DNA from: Streptomyces taklimakanensis | GTDB taxonomy: Bacteria > Actinomycetota > Actinomycetes > Streptomycetales > Streptomycetaceae | DNA length: 64,000 bases | Direction: 5' to 3' | NCBI RefSeq assembly: GCF_009709575.1 | Contig: NZ_WIXO01000001.1 | Location: 4,714,001-4,778,000, forward strand | Shown here: positions 53,778-63,149 of the stretch, in pieces | Position numbering within the stretch: position 1 is the stretch's first letter | Layout: every line of letters starts with the position of its first letter | Made by a program: the position numbers and the translations under genes | The notes under the pieces: model-generated | Database searches by the model: none | What the model was told of the DNA's origin: nothing | What the model saw: only the letters and a program-made list of their open reading frames with translations

Positions 53778-54746
53778 TCAGAAGTACCCTTCGCGCTTGC
53801 GGTCCTCCATGGCGGCCTCCGACAGCTTGTCGTCGGCCCTGGTCGCACCGCGCTCGGTGAGTCGGGAGGCCGCGATCTCCGCGATGACCTGCTCGATGGT
53901 GACCGCGTCGGAGTCCACCGCGCCGGTGCAGGACATGTCGCCGACGGTGCGGTAGCGCACCTGGCGCACCTCCACCGCCTCGCCGTCCTTCGGGCCGCCC
54001 CACTCGCCCGGCGCCAGCCACATGCCGTCTCGGCGGAAGACCTCACGGGTGTGGGCGTAGTAGATGGCGGGCAGCTCGATCTTCTCCCGCGCGATGTACT
54101 GCCACACGTCCAGCTCGGTCCAGTTCGACAGCGGGAACACGCGCACGTGCTCGCCCGGCGCGTGGCGACCGTTGTAGAGCTGCCACAGCTCCGGCCGCTG
54201 CCGGCGCGGGTCCCAGCCGCCGAACTCGTCGCGCAGGGAGAACACCCGCTCCTTGGCGCGGGCCTTCTCCTCGTCGCGCCGGCCGCCGCCGAAGACCGCG
54301 TCGAACCGGTTCGTCTCGATGGCGTGCAGCAGCGGCACCGTCTGCAGCGGGTTGCGGGTGCCGTCGGGGCGCTCGCGCAGCTCGCCGCGGTCGATGAACT
54401 CCTGCACCGACGCCACGTGCAGGCGCAGCCGGTGCTCGGCCACCACCCGGTCCCGGTAGTCGATGACCTCGGGGAAGTTGTGTCCGGTGTCCACGTGCAG
54501 CAGGGCGAAGGGCACCGGCGCCGGGGCGAACGCCTTCAGCGCCAGGTGCAGCATCACGATGGAGTCCTTGCCGCCGGAGAACAGGATCACCGGACGCTCG
54601 AACTCCCCGGCCACCTCGCGGAAGATGTGCACCGCCTCCGACTCCAGCGCGTCCAGGTGGCTCAGCGCGCGGGGGCGACTTCGGTCGGCGGAGGGGGAGG
54701 TGGAGTCGGTGCCGGTGCCTCCGGCGACGTCGGCGACGGCCGTCAT
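53778..54746 (-). CDS. cysD: Sulfate adenylyltransferase, small subunit
   Basis: A 322-aa PP-loop ATP pyrophosphatase-type subunit that adenylates sulfate. The PP-loop is ILFSGGKDSIVMLHLALKAF near residue 55. Other conserved parts are LLHVDTGHNFPEVIDYRDRV, FGGGRRDEEKARAKERVFSL and VFPLSNWTELDVWQYIAREK. It lies 40 bases after cysC and 2 bases before cysN in the leftward cys operon. The N-terminal 20 residues are a flexible extension. Confidence 0.97.
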   Translation of the reverse strand: MTAVADVAGGTGTDSTSPSADRSRPRALSHLDALESEAVHIFREVAGEFERPVILFSGGKDSIVMLHLALKAFAPAPVPFALLHVDTGHNFPEVIDYRDRVVAEHRLRLHVASVQEFIDRGELRERPDGTRNPLQTVPLLHAIETNRFDAVFGGGRRDEEKARAKERVFSLRDEFGGWDPRRQRPELWQLYNGRHAPGEHVRVFPLSNWTELDVWQYIAREKIELPAIYYAHTREVFRRDGMWLAPGEWGGPKDGEAVEVRQVRYRTVGDMSCTGAVDSDAVTIEQVIAEIAASRLTERGATRADDKLSEAAMEDRKREGYF

Positions 54747-54786
54747 GCCATGCCCCTTTCGCTCTCGTGCCTGCGGATCGTGACGT

Positions 54787-55374
54787 TCACACCAGACCCC
54801 TCTCGCCCAGCAGCGCGTACAGCCTCGCGGCGGAGTCCTCGACCGTCTCGGTGTGCGCCTCGATCCGCAGGTCCGGATCGGCCGGCTCCTCGTACGGGTC
54901 GTCGACCCCGGTCAGTCCGGAGAGCCTGCCCTGGGCCTGCCGGGCGTACAACCCCTTGACGTCGCGCTCGGAGCAGACCTCGACCGGGGTGGCCACGTGC
55001 ACCTCCAGGTACGCCGTGCCCTCGGTCTGATGGCGCTTGCGCACCGCCTCCCGACTGTCGGCGTACGGGGCGATCACCGGCACCAGGACCTTGACGCCGT
55101 TGGAGGCCAGCAGTTCGGCGACGAAGCCGATCCGCCGCACGTTGGTGTCGCGGTCCTCGCGGGAGAAGCCCAGGCCGGCGGAGAGGAACTCCCTGATCTC
55201 GTCGCCGTCCAGCACCTCCGTCCGGTGCCCCTCGGCGCGCAGCCGTTCGGCCAGCGCGCGGGCGATGGTGGTCTTGCCCGCGCTGGGCAGGCCGGTGAGC
55301 CAGATCGTGGCTCCCGTGGCCGTCCCGGGCGTCGCGCCGGTTCCGTCGCCGCCGGAGGCGGTGGCCCCGCTCAT
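54787..55374 (-). CDS. cysC: Adenylylsulfate kinase
   Basis: A 195-aa kinase that makes 3'-phosphoadenosine 5'-phosphosulfate. The P-loop is WLTGLPSAGKTTIARALAER near residue 25. Others are EVLDGDEIREFLSAGLGFSR, DRDTNVRRIGFVAELLASNG and RDVKGLYARQAQGRLSGLTG, the PAPS-site lid. The start is ATG 55374, with a short flexible lead (MSGATASGGDGTGATPG). Its presence next to an APS-type reductase shows that PAPS may serve other sulfotransfer reactions. Confidence 0.96.
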   Translation of the reverse strand: MSGATASGGDGTGATPGTATGATIWLTGLPSAGKTTIARALAERLRAEGHRTEVLDGDEIREFLSAGLGFSREDRDTNVRRIGFVAELLASNGVKVLVPVIAPYADSREAVRKRHQTEGTAYLEVHVATPVEVCSERDVKGLYARQAQGRLSGLTGVDDPYEEPADPDLRIEAHTETVEDSAARLYALLGERGLV

Positions 55375-55421
55375 CTGCCGCTCCTCAACTGTCTGGACCT
55401 GTCCGGTCGTGGGGTTCTCCG

Positions 55422-56144
55422 TCAGCCGTGCAGTCCGCACTCGGTCTTGGCGCGCCCGGACCAGCGTCCGGCCCGGGCGTCCTCGCCCTCCGACACCCGC
55501 CGGGTGCAGGGCGCGCAGCCGATGGAGGGGTAGCCGTCCATCAGCAGCGGGTTGGTGAGCACGCCGTGCTCGTCGACGTACCGGTCGACATCGTCCTGCG
55601 TCCAGCGGGCGATGGGCGAGACCTTGACCTTGCCCCGCTTCTCGTCCCAGCCGACGACCGGGGTGTTCGCCCGGGTCGGGGACTCGTCGCGGCGCAGACC
55701 GGTGGCCCAGGCGTCGTACTTCTCCAGGCCCGCCCGGAGCGGTCCGACCTTGCGCAGGGCGCAGCACAGGTCGGGGTCGCGGTCGTGGAGGCGCGGACCG
55801 TACTCGGCGTCCTGCTCGGCGACGGTCTGACGGGGCGTGAGCGTGACGACGTTGACGTCCATCACGGCGGCGACGGCGTCGCGGGTGCCGATGGTCTCCG
55901 GGAAGTGGTAGCCGGTGTCCAGGAAGACCACGTCGACCCCGGGCAGCACGCGCGAGGCGAGGTGCGCGACCACGGCGTCCTCCATGGAGGACGTCACGCA
56001 GAAGCGCGGGCCGAAGGTGTCGGCGGCCCACCGCAGGATCTCCAGCGCCGGGGCGTCCTCCAGGTCGCGGCCCGCGTCCTCGGCCAGCCGGCGCAGCGCG
56101 TCGGCGCCCGGCCGCGAGGTGTGCCGGGTCCGGGTGGTGTTCAT
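55422..56144 (-). CDS. cysH: Adenylylsulfate (APS) reductase, CysH type with [4Fe-4S]
   Basis: A 240-aa reductase giving sulfite from APS. The cluster ligands are a Cys pair in PDLCCALRKVGPLR and a CxxC in SIGCAPCTRRVSEGEDARAG; the four-Cys set marks the APS-dependent, iron-sulfur type. The catalytic Cys is at the C terminus (KTECGLHG). VTSSMEDAVVAHLAS is the nucleotide site and VVFLDTGYHFPETIGTRD the sulfate-binding region. The ATG overlaps the small zinc-protein stop (ATGA), so it is coupled. Confidence 0.96.
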   Translation of the reverse strand: MNTTRTRHTSRPGADALRRLAEDAGRDLEDAPALEILRWAADTFGPRFCVTSSMEDAVVAHLASRVLPGVDVVFLDTGYHFPETIGTRDAVAAVMDVNVVTLTPRQTVAEQDAEYGPRLHDRDPDLCCALRKVGPLRAGLEKYDAWATGLRRDESPTRANTPVVGWDEKRGKVKVSPIARWTQDDVDRYVDEHGVLTNPLLMDGYPSIGCAPCTRRVSEGEDARAGRWSGRAKTECGLHG

Positions 56145-56328
56145 CGTGTGGGGTCCCCCTCATCACCGGTGCCGGGCCGCCGCAGACCGGCGGCCAGCAG
56201 TCCGAGGAACGAAAGCTTGAAGGCGCGGTTGCAGGCGGCGCACTCCCAGGCGCCGTGACCGCCCGCCTCGGACGGCCGCAGGTCCTCGTCGCCGCAGTAC
56301 GGGCAGTGGAACGGCACGGCCCGCTCGC

Positions 56329-56332
<4 letters not shown>
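56141..56332 (-). CDS. Small zinc-ribbon protein of the sulfite-reductase operon
   Basis: A 63-aa protein with two CxxC knuckles (FHCPYCGDEDLRPSEAGGHG, then WECAACNRAFKLSFLGLLA). GTG 56332 overlaps the sir stop (GTGA) and its stop overlaps the cysH ATG (ATGA), so all three are tightly coupled. It is probably a factor of sulfite reductase or APS reductase function, perhaps metal or electron handling; this is inferred from position. I recall similar small proteins between sir and cysH in Streptomyces. Confidence 0.85.
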
Positions 56333-58026
<1,694 letters not shown>

Positions 58027-58070
58027 GGCGGTGTTGACGTCCTTCACTGGACTCGGCTGCGCTGGATGCG

Positions 58071-58088
58071 GCCCGGGTCCGTCCGGGC
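58071..58088 (-). other. Hairpin in the untranslated stretch between leader peptide and sir
   Basis: GCCCGG (58071-58076) and CCGGGC (58083-58088) can pair around a 6-base loop, upstream of the sir start and downstream of the leader peptide. It could take part in translational or transcriptional attenuation; no competing structure was worked out. Confidence 0.3.
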
Positions 58089-58183
58089 GCGCCGAGGTGC
58101 GCGGCCCCGAGGACGGACGCGAGACGGAGGGGGCGCCGGCCCGCGACGACGAGGGCGGCGGAGGTGCGGCGGTGCTGGGACTG

Positions 58184-58267
58184 TCAGCCCGCCGGACAGA
58201 TGGCGCTGGACATGCGGCCGAGGTCGACGTGTCGTCGACTCACCAAGGCGATTCCAGCTCTGGACAT
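58184..58267 (-). CDS. Sulfur-operon leader peptide (27 aa)
   Basis: A 27-codon ORF that starts MSRAGIALVSRRHVDLGR and ends MSSAICPAG. It matches the conserved actinobacterial leader peptides found upstream of sulfur-assimilation genes, whose ...HVDL..R..S..C... pattern I recognise. It lies 157 bases before sir on the same strand. The likely role is cysteine-dependent attenuation: ribosome stalling at the single Cys codon near its end would signal low Cys-tRNA. AGCGTG/CACGCT on the minus strand ends 6 bases before the ATG, which suggests a leaderless message. Regulation is inferred. Confidence 0.8.
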   Translation of the reverse strand: MSRAGIALVSRRHVDLGRMSSAICPAG

Positions 58268-58273
58268 GGCAGA

Positions 58274-58303
58274 AGCGTGGCACGCGAATCTCGCGACAGT
58301 CCA
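58274..58303 (-). promoter_or_regulatory. Promoter of the sulfur operon with operator-like dyad
   Basis: On the minus strand TGGACT (58303-58298) and CACGCT (58279-58274) stand 18 bases apart and fit -35 and -10 positions. The -10 box ends 6 bases before the leader-peptide ATG at 58267. In the spacer the sequence CGCGA, 3 bases, TCGCG (58283-58295) is a perfect dyad, a likely repressor site. Regulator unknown. Confidence 0.5.
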
Positions 58304-58375
58304 CCGCTATCCACGATCCGGACAGCAATGTCCCGCTGTGCGAGACAGTGTGGTGCCGGTCACATCGATTTCACG

Positions 58376-59014
58376 TCACCGGGCCACGGTGCGGACCCCC
58401 GCGGGAGCCACCGTGGAGGCCACCGCGGGATTCGCCGTGGGGCCGGCCCCCGGCCACGGTCCGGGTGTCGGCACGGCGGGCTCCACGGTGACCTCGGTGC
58501 GGAAGAGCCGGAAGCCGCGCCGCTCGTAGTTGGCCAACGCGTGGGGGCCGTCCTTGCTGCACGTGTGCAGCCACACCCGCCGGGTGGGCTCCCGCTCCGG
58601 CCGGCGCTCCGCCAGGTCCCAGGCGCGGGCGGTTCCGTACGACAGCAGGTGGCCGCCGATCCCCCGGCCGCGGAAGGCGGGGATCAGGCCGAAGTGGACG
58701 ATCTCCACCACGCCCTCCGGCCGGCCCTCCAGTTCGATGTAGCCGGCCGGGGTGCCGCGCTCGTACGCCACCCACGTCTCCACGTCGGGGCGGTCCAGGA
58801 ACGTCCGCCACCGCGCGTACGTCCACTCCAGCCGGTCCGTCCACAGGACGTCCCCGCCGACGGCGGTGTAGAGGAAGCGGCTGAACTCGGGGCTGGGGAT
58901 CTCCGCCCGGACGATCCGGACGTCGGACTCGGGGTCCGGGATCCGGGCGGGGGAGAGGTCGTGGGGCGAGGTCTGCTCAAGCGACCAGGTGGTGACGGTG
59001 ACGGTTCCGCTCAT
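58376..59014 (-). CDS. GNAT acetyltransferase
   Basis: A 212-aa N-acetyltransferase. The acetyl-CoA site is VEIVHFGLIPAFRGRGIGGH followed by LLSYGTARAWDLAERR, and WLHTCSKDGPHALANYERRG with FRLFRTEV closes the fold. The acceptor is unknown. A Pro/Ala-rich tail of about 35 residues follows the domain. It is divergent from the YihY gene across 133 bases. Confidence 0.9.
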   Translation of the reverse strand: MSGTVTVTTWSLEQTSPHDLSPARIPDPESDVRIVRAEIPSPEFSRFLYTAVGGDVLWTDRLEWTYARWRTFLDRPDVETWVAYERGTPAGYIELEGRPEGVVEIVHFGLIPAFRGRGIGGHLLSYGTARAWDLAERRPEREPTRRVWLHTCSKDGPHALANYERRGFRLFRTEVTVEPAVPTPGPWPGAGPTANPAVASTVAPAGVRTVAR

Positions 59015-59135
59015 GCCGGGAAGTGAAACACGCCGGTTCCGGCAACCGGGCCGGGGCCCCGGGCCCGGTGGGACGCGGCCGGTCCTCGGGGGGAAGTCGG
59101 CAGGCCACGGTGCGAGTCGCACCCCGTCGGCCGGA

Positions 59136-59141
59136 TACGTT
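59136..59141 (+). promoter_or_regulatory. -10 element before the YihY-type gene
   Basis: TACGTT ends 6 bases before GTG 59148 with no ribosome site between, which fits a leaderless transcript. Confidence 0.4.
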
Positions 59142-59147
59142 GGGATC

Positions 59148-60278
59148 GTGCAACCGGCCCCGTCATCCTCGAAGCGCTCCTCCACCCGCACCCTGCGCAG
59201 GGCCCGCGTCCTGTACCGCGACGTCCCCAAACGGCGACTCGCCTGGCTGCTGCTGAAGGACACCGTCAACTCCTGCATGGAGTACCGCGTCCTCGGGCTC
59301 GCGGCGGAGGCCGCGTTCTTCACCCTGCTGTCTCTGCCGCCGCTGTTGCTGGGGCTCATCGGCCTGCTCGGCTACCTCGACGCCTGGATCGGCATCGACA
59401 CCATCGCCGGTGTCCGCGCCAACCTCCTGGACGCCTCCGCGGCCGTCCTCTCCGACCGGGGCGTCAGCCAGCTCGCCGAGCCGCTGGTCGACGACGTGAT
59501 CGAGGGCGGACGGCCCGATGTCATCTCCTTCGGCTTCGCGTTGGCCCTGTGGTCCGGCTCGCGCGCGGTGACCGTCTTCATCGACACCATCACCGTGATG
59601 TACGGGCTCGACGGGCACCGCGGCATCGTCGCCACCCGGCTGCTGGCCTTCGGCCTCTACCTGGTGGCCCTGCCGCTGGGAGCCGTCGCCCTGCCCCTGA
59701 TGATCGTCGGGCCGGACGCGGTGGTGGGGTGGATGCCCCAGGTGGAGCCGCTGGTCGCGATCTTCTACTGGCCCGTGGTGGTGGTGCTCTCCGTCGTCTT
59801 CCTCACCACGCTCTACCACGTCTCGGTGCCCGTCCGCTCGCCCTGGGTGGAGGACGTGCCCGGCTCGCTGGTCGCGCTGTTGATGTGGATCCTGGGCAGC
59901 GTCCTGCTCCGGATCTACCTCGTCCGCACCGTCGAGGGCCCGTCGCTGTACGGGTCGCTGGCCGCGCCGGTGGCCGTGCTGCTGTGGATCGGTGTCTTCG
60001 CCTTCGCCGTGCTGGTCGGCGCGGCCGTCAACGCCGCCATCGACCATGTGTGGCCCTCGGTCACCACCGCCGCCGCCCGCCGCGCCAGCGAGCGGGCCCG
60101 TGAGCAGGCCGCCGCCGAGGTCATCGCCGCCGCGGCGGCGCGCCGCGCGAAACAGGAGGCGGGGGGCGGCGAGGACGGGGAGGCGGAGGAGCCGCCCGCG
60201 GAGTTCCCCGAGCGCTGGACGAAGTTCCTGCCTCCGGCCGACGTGCGCTCCCGGCTGCGCTCCCGGCGTCGGGGGTGA
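59148..60278 (+). CDS. YihY/BrkB-family inner-membrane protein
   Basis: A 376-aa protein with about six membrane helices, starting at GTG 59148. Family features are VNSCMEYRVLGLAAEAAFFT, LLSLPPLLLGLIGLLGYL, LALWSGSRAVTVFIDTITVM and YGSLAAPVAVLLWIGVFAFA. It belongs to the YihY family once misnamed RNase BN; the function is unknown. The cytosolic C-terminal tail of about 75 residues is helical and Ala/Glu/Arg-rich. A hairpin follows the stop. Confidence 0.92.
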   Translation: MQPAPSSSKRSSTRTLRRARVLYRDVPKRRLAWLLLKDTVNSCMEYRVLGLAAEAAFFTLLSLPPLLLGLIGLLGYLDAWIGIDTIAGVRANLLDASAAVLSDRGVSQLAEPLVDDVIEGGRPDVISFGFALALWSGSRAVTVFIDTITVMYGLDGHRGIVATRLLAFGLYLVALPLGAVALPLMIVGPDAVVGWMPQVEPLVAIFYWPVVVVLSVVFLTTLYHVSVPVRSPWVEDVPGSLVALLMWILGSVLLRIYLVRTVEGPSLYGSLAAPVAVLLWIGVFAFAVLVGAAVNAAIDHVWPSVTTAAARRASERAREQAAAEVIAAAAARRAKQEAGGGEDGEAEEPPAEFPERWTKFLPPADVRSRLRSRRRG

Positions 60279-60287
60279 CGGCGCCGC

Positions 60288-60317
60288 CCGGCGGGCGCCC
60301 CGCCGGGCGCCCGCCGG
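60288..60317. terminator. 10-bp hairpin between YihY-type and SPW genes
   Basis: CCGGCGGGCG (60288-60297) pairs with CGCCCGCCGG (60308-60317). It lies between convergent genes with stops at 60278 and 60333. Confidence 0.6.
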
Positions 60318-60332
60318 TACCGGCCGTTCGGG

Positions 60333-60794
60333 TCAGCCGCTCGCGCCGCTCTCCCGACGGGCCCGGCTCCCCTTGCCGCCCTTCCTGCCGAGAGCCAGGA
60401 GGGCCAGGCCGAGGAGGAAGACGATTCCTCCGGTGATCACATTGGTGAGGATCGTCCGGGTGGTGTCCACGTTGCCCGTCACCAACCACGGCGAGAGGAC
60501 CGTCCAGGCGCCGATCGCGCACACGGCCATGCTCAGGCCGTGGGTCCGCTCGAACGCCATGGCGAGTCCCAGGCCGATCACGGCGAGGGTGATGCCGGTG
60601 ACGAAGTTGTTGACGGTCAGCGCGTTGAACCGGGTGAACCCCACGATCCATGGCGACAGCAGCAGGAAGACGCCGGCCAGCATGGTCAGCGCCTCCAGCC
60701 CCTGTGCCGTCGGCGTCGCCGCCGCCTGCGCGTAGCGTGCGCGCATCTCCCTCAGGTCGGGGTGTTCCTCGATGCGCGACGTGGGTGTGGCCAT
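60333..60794 (-). CDS. SPW-repeat membrane protein
   Basis: A 153-aa protein with four hydrophobic helices arranged as two SPW units (FLLLSPWIVGFTRFNALTVN and WTVLSPWLVTGNVDTTRTIL). ATG 60794 follows GAGGAGG; an upstream in-frame ATG at 60833 is less suited. The family is common in actinobacteria and of unknown function. The C terminus is basic (GRKGGKGSRARR). Confidence 0.9.
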   Translation of the reverse strand: MATPTSRIEEHPDLREMRARYAQAAATPTAQGLEALTMLAGVFLLLSPWIVGFTRFNALTVNNFVTGITLAVIGLGLAMAFERTHGLSMAVCAIGAWTVLSPWLVTGNVDTTRTILTNVITGGIVFLLGLALLALGRKGGKGSRARRESGASG

Positions 60795-60833
60795 CTGAGC
60801 CACCTCCTCGGAGAGCTTCCCGATACAAGTCAA

Positions 60834-61159
60834 TTTTCACCCTTATGTCGCATTCTGTCTCCCTCGGTCTCCTCCATCGCGGCCGCTGTTTTCCCGACGT
60901 CCCCTGACCCTCTGGCCCCTCACACCCCTCGCGCCCCTTGCGCCTCTCGTGCCTCTCGCGGCCCCCGCGCCCCTCGGCCCCTCCCGGGACCTCCGGACCC
61001 TTCCGCGCCCCGAGCTCCGGGGGACGCGAGGGAAAACGGGTGGCGCGCGCCCTGGCCCCCGTCTAGGGTCTGCCGGGCGAGGAGGGCCCCGCCCTCCCGC
61101 CGCGCGTCCGCGCGGCCGAGGAACCGGAAGAGCGAACCGGAGCAGAGGAGGTGGGCACG
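60834..61159. other. Pyrimidine-biased intergenic stretch, no clear gene
   Basis: On the + strand 60890-61015 is strongly C/T-rich with repeated CCTCTCG-like units. The only other element is TAGGGT at 61064-61069, which could be a -10 box for the small ORF at 61160. No gene is supported. Confidence 0.5.
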
Positions 61160-61237
61160 ATGACCGTCGCCGCGATCGCCGCGGGCACGTCCCGCGAGCA
61201 CACACCCGTTCCCACCACCCCGGCGGTCTCCGGCTGA
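61160..61237 (+). CDS. 25-aa small ORF upstream of rsgA
   Basis: ATG at 61160 is preceded by an ideal AGGAGG (61147-61152), and the 25-codon frame (MTVAAIAAGTSREHTPVPTT, ending VSG) closes 88 bases before rsgA. The ribosome site is stronger than that of rsgA, which begins with TTG. It may be a short peptide gene or a translational leader. No family is recognised. Confidence 0.45.
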   Translation: MTVAAIAAGTSREHTPVPTTPAVSG

Positions 61238-61325
61238 GAGCCCGACGCCCGGTCGGCGCCACCGCGCGCCCGGCCGGCCCCGTCCCGCGCGTTCCGGAGC
61301 CGCCCTCCCCGAGAGGTCATCCGCG

Positions 61326-62432
61326 TTGAGTCACCTCGACGTCTCCGGCGTGCCCGGCACGTCCGCACACCCGCTCGCCCCCTACGGCTGGGACGAGCGC
61401 ACCGCCGAAGCCTTCACCCCCCACGAACGGCGGGGCCTGACCCCGGCCCGCGTCGTCCGCGTGGACCGCGGCCGTTGTGACGCCGTCACCGCCGACGGGC
61501 CCGTGCGGGCCGACACCGCGCCCGTGGCCGGCCCCGATCCGGCGCAGGCCGTCTGCACCGGCGACTGGGCCGCCCTCGGCCCCGGCCCCGGGCCGCTGCC
61601 CGAGGTGCGCGCCCTGCTGCCCCGCCGCACCGCCTTCGTCCGCTCCACCTCCTCCAAGCGCTCCGAGGCACAGGTGCTGGCCGCCAACGTCGACCACGCC
61701 GTCGTCGCCGTCTCCCTGGCCGTCCCGCCCGACCTCGGGCGGCTGGAGCGTTTCCTCGCCCTGGCCTGGGAGAGCGGCGCCCGGCCGCTGGTCGTCCTCA
61801 CCAAGACCGACCTGGCCCCGGACGCCGCCCACGCCGTCGCCGATGCCGAGGCCGTCGCGCCGGGCGTGACGGTGCTGGCCGTCAGCGCCGTCACCGGGGA
61901 GGGGCTGGACGTGCTCGCGGCCGTGCTCGCCGGCGGCACCGCGGTGGTGCTCGGCCAGTCCGGCGCCGGCAAGTCCACCCTCGTCAACGCGCTGGTCGGA
62001 CAGGAGGTCCTGACCGTGGCGGAGACCCGCGCGCGCGACGGCAAGGGGCGGCACACCACGACCACCCGCGAGCTGTTCGCCCTGCCCGGCGGCGGGGTCC
62101 TCATCGACACCCCCGGCCTGCGCGGCGTCGGACTGTGGGACGCCGAGGAGGGGCTCGGCCGGACGTTCGCGGACGTCGAGGAACTGGCGCGCGACTGCCG
62201 CTTCCACGACTGCGCGCACTCCGTCGAGCCGGGGTGCGCCGTCCTCGCCGCCGTCGACGACGGCACCCTGCCCGAACGTCGGTTGGAGAGCTACCGCAAG
62301 CTGCTGCGCGAGAACCGGTACCTCGCGGCCCGCGCCGACGCCCGGCTGCGGGCGGAGCTACGGCGGGACTGGAAACAGAAGCAGGCGCTCGGCCGTCACA
62401 TGATGGAGCGCAAGCGCGGCCCGCGCCGGTGA
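61326..62432 (+). CDS. rsgA: Ribosome small-subunit GTPase A
   Basis: A 368-aa circularly permuted GTPase that acts in 30S maturation. An OB-fold-like N terminus precedes the G motifs in permuted order: TKTDLAPD (G4), AVSAVTGEGL (G5), LGQSGAGKSTLVNALVG (G1) and LIDTPGLRGVGLWD (G3). The zinc finger is DCRFHDCAHSVEPGCAV. The start is TTG at 61326, the only in-frame start that fits the family N terminus. The basic C terminus (RRDWKQKQALGRHMMERKRG) fits ribosome binding. Confidence 0.94.
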   Translation: MSHLDVSGVPGTSAHPLAPYGWDERTAEAFTPHERRGLTPARVVRVDRGRCDAVTADGPVRADTAPVAGPDPAQAVCTGDWAALGPGPGPLPEVRALLPRRTAFVRSTSSKRSEAQVLAANVDHAVVAVSLAVPPDLGRLERFLALAWESGARPLVVLTKTDLAPDAAHAVADAEAVAPGVTVLAVSAVTGEGLDVLAAVLAGGTAVVLGQSGAGKSTLVNALVGQEVLTVAETRARDGKGRHTTTTRELFALPGGGVLIDTPGLRGVGLWDAEEGLGRTFADVEELARDCRFHDCAHSVEPGCAVLAAVDDGTLPERRLESYRKLLRENRYLAARADARLRAELRRDWKQKQALGRHMMERKRGPRR

Positions 62433-62438
62433 CCGCCG

Positions 62439-62474
62439 CCCGGCCGTCCCCCCGGACCGGACGGGACGGCCGGG
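62439..62474 (+). terminator. 12-bp hairpin after rsgA
   Basis: CCCGGCCGTCCC (62439-62450) pairs with GGGACGGCCGGG (62463-62474) across a 12-base loop, 7 bases after the rsgA stop. Confidence 0.65.
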
Positions 62475-62542
62475 CACTCGGCGCGGCCGCGGACGGGCCG
62501 TGGGCGGGGCACGGTGGGACCGCGGCGAGGCCACGGTGGGGC

Positions 62543-62548
62543 TACGGT
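62543..62548 (+). promoter_or_regulatory. -10 element before the unknown gene at 62556
   Basis: TACGGT ends 7 bases before GTG 62556 and no ribosome site is present. Confidence 0.35.
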
Positions 62549-62555
62549 GGGGCCC

Positions 62556-63149
62556 GTGACGCCCGACAGCCCCGCCGCGCCCTTCGGTCCCCGACAGCTC
62601 CAACTCGTCCTGCTGCGCCGGATGGCCGATTTCCAGCCCGACAAGGTGCTCGACGCGCTGCGCGAGCTGGGCGCGGACCGGGCCGAGATGCGCGAGGCCA
62701 ACCGCCGTTGGCAGGCCCGGAGCGCGACGGGCCGCTCGTCCCGCGCCCGTGGCGCGGTCGCGCGCTACCGGTCCGTGCTCGGCGAGCCCGAGGCCGTGGA
62801 GGAGCGTCGGGTGGGCGACCTGGACTGTCGGGCGCTGCGCTGGCCGGTGCCGCTCTGGCCCGCTCTGCGCCTGGAGGTGCTGACCGCGCCGGGCGGCGCG
62901 GTGTGGAACGAGTGGCTGGTGCGCGCCCCGGGTGAGGCCGGGCCCGAGCTGCGCACCGTCGAGGACCTGCTGCCGTGGTCGTGCACGGTGGACGAGGTCG
63001 CCCGGGCGTTCGCGCCGGCCCGTCCGATGGAGGGCTCCGCCCCCACCCGGTGGCGGCTCGCCTTCACCGCCCCGGACCGGGAGGGGAGGCGGCACGAGGT
63101 GATCGCGGAATTCGGGTGGGGGCTGCTCCAGCGGCTCGTGGAGCGCTGA
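62556..63149 (+). CDS. Unknown protein
   Basis: A 197-aa soluble protein that I do not recognise. GTG at 62556 starts VTPDSPAAPFGPRQLQL. The middle is helical and basic (DKVLDALRELGADRAEMREA, NRRWQARSATGRSSRARGAV) and the second half looks beta-rich (DLDCRALRWPVPLWPALRLE, RWRLAFTAPDREGRRHEVIA). It lies 123 bases after rsgA and its last 86 bases overlap the convergent MFS gene. Confidence 0.75.
   Translation: MTPDSPAAPFGPRQLQLVLLRRMADFQPDKVLDALRELGADRAEMREANRRWQARSATGRSSRARGAVARYRSVLGEPEAVEERRVGDLDCRALRWPVPLWPALRLEVLTAPGGAVWNEWLVRAPGEAGPELRTVEDLLPWSCTVDEVARAFAPARPMEGSAPTRWRLAFTAPDREGRRHEVIAEFGWGLLQRLVER

Noticed and set aside
50014..53955. 1313-codon + strand open frame across the cys/ssu genes
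   Set aside because: Antisense shadow of several well-identified minus-strand genes caused by high GC; no domain, and it crosses gene boundaries.
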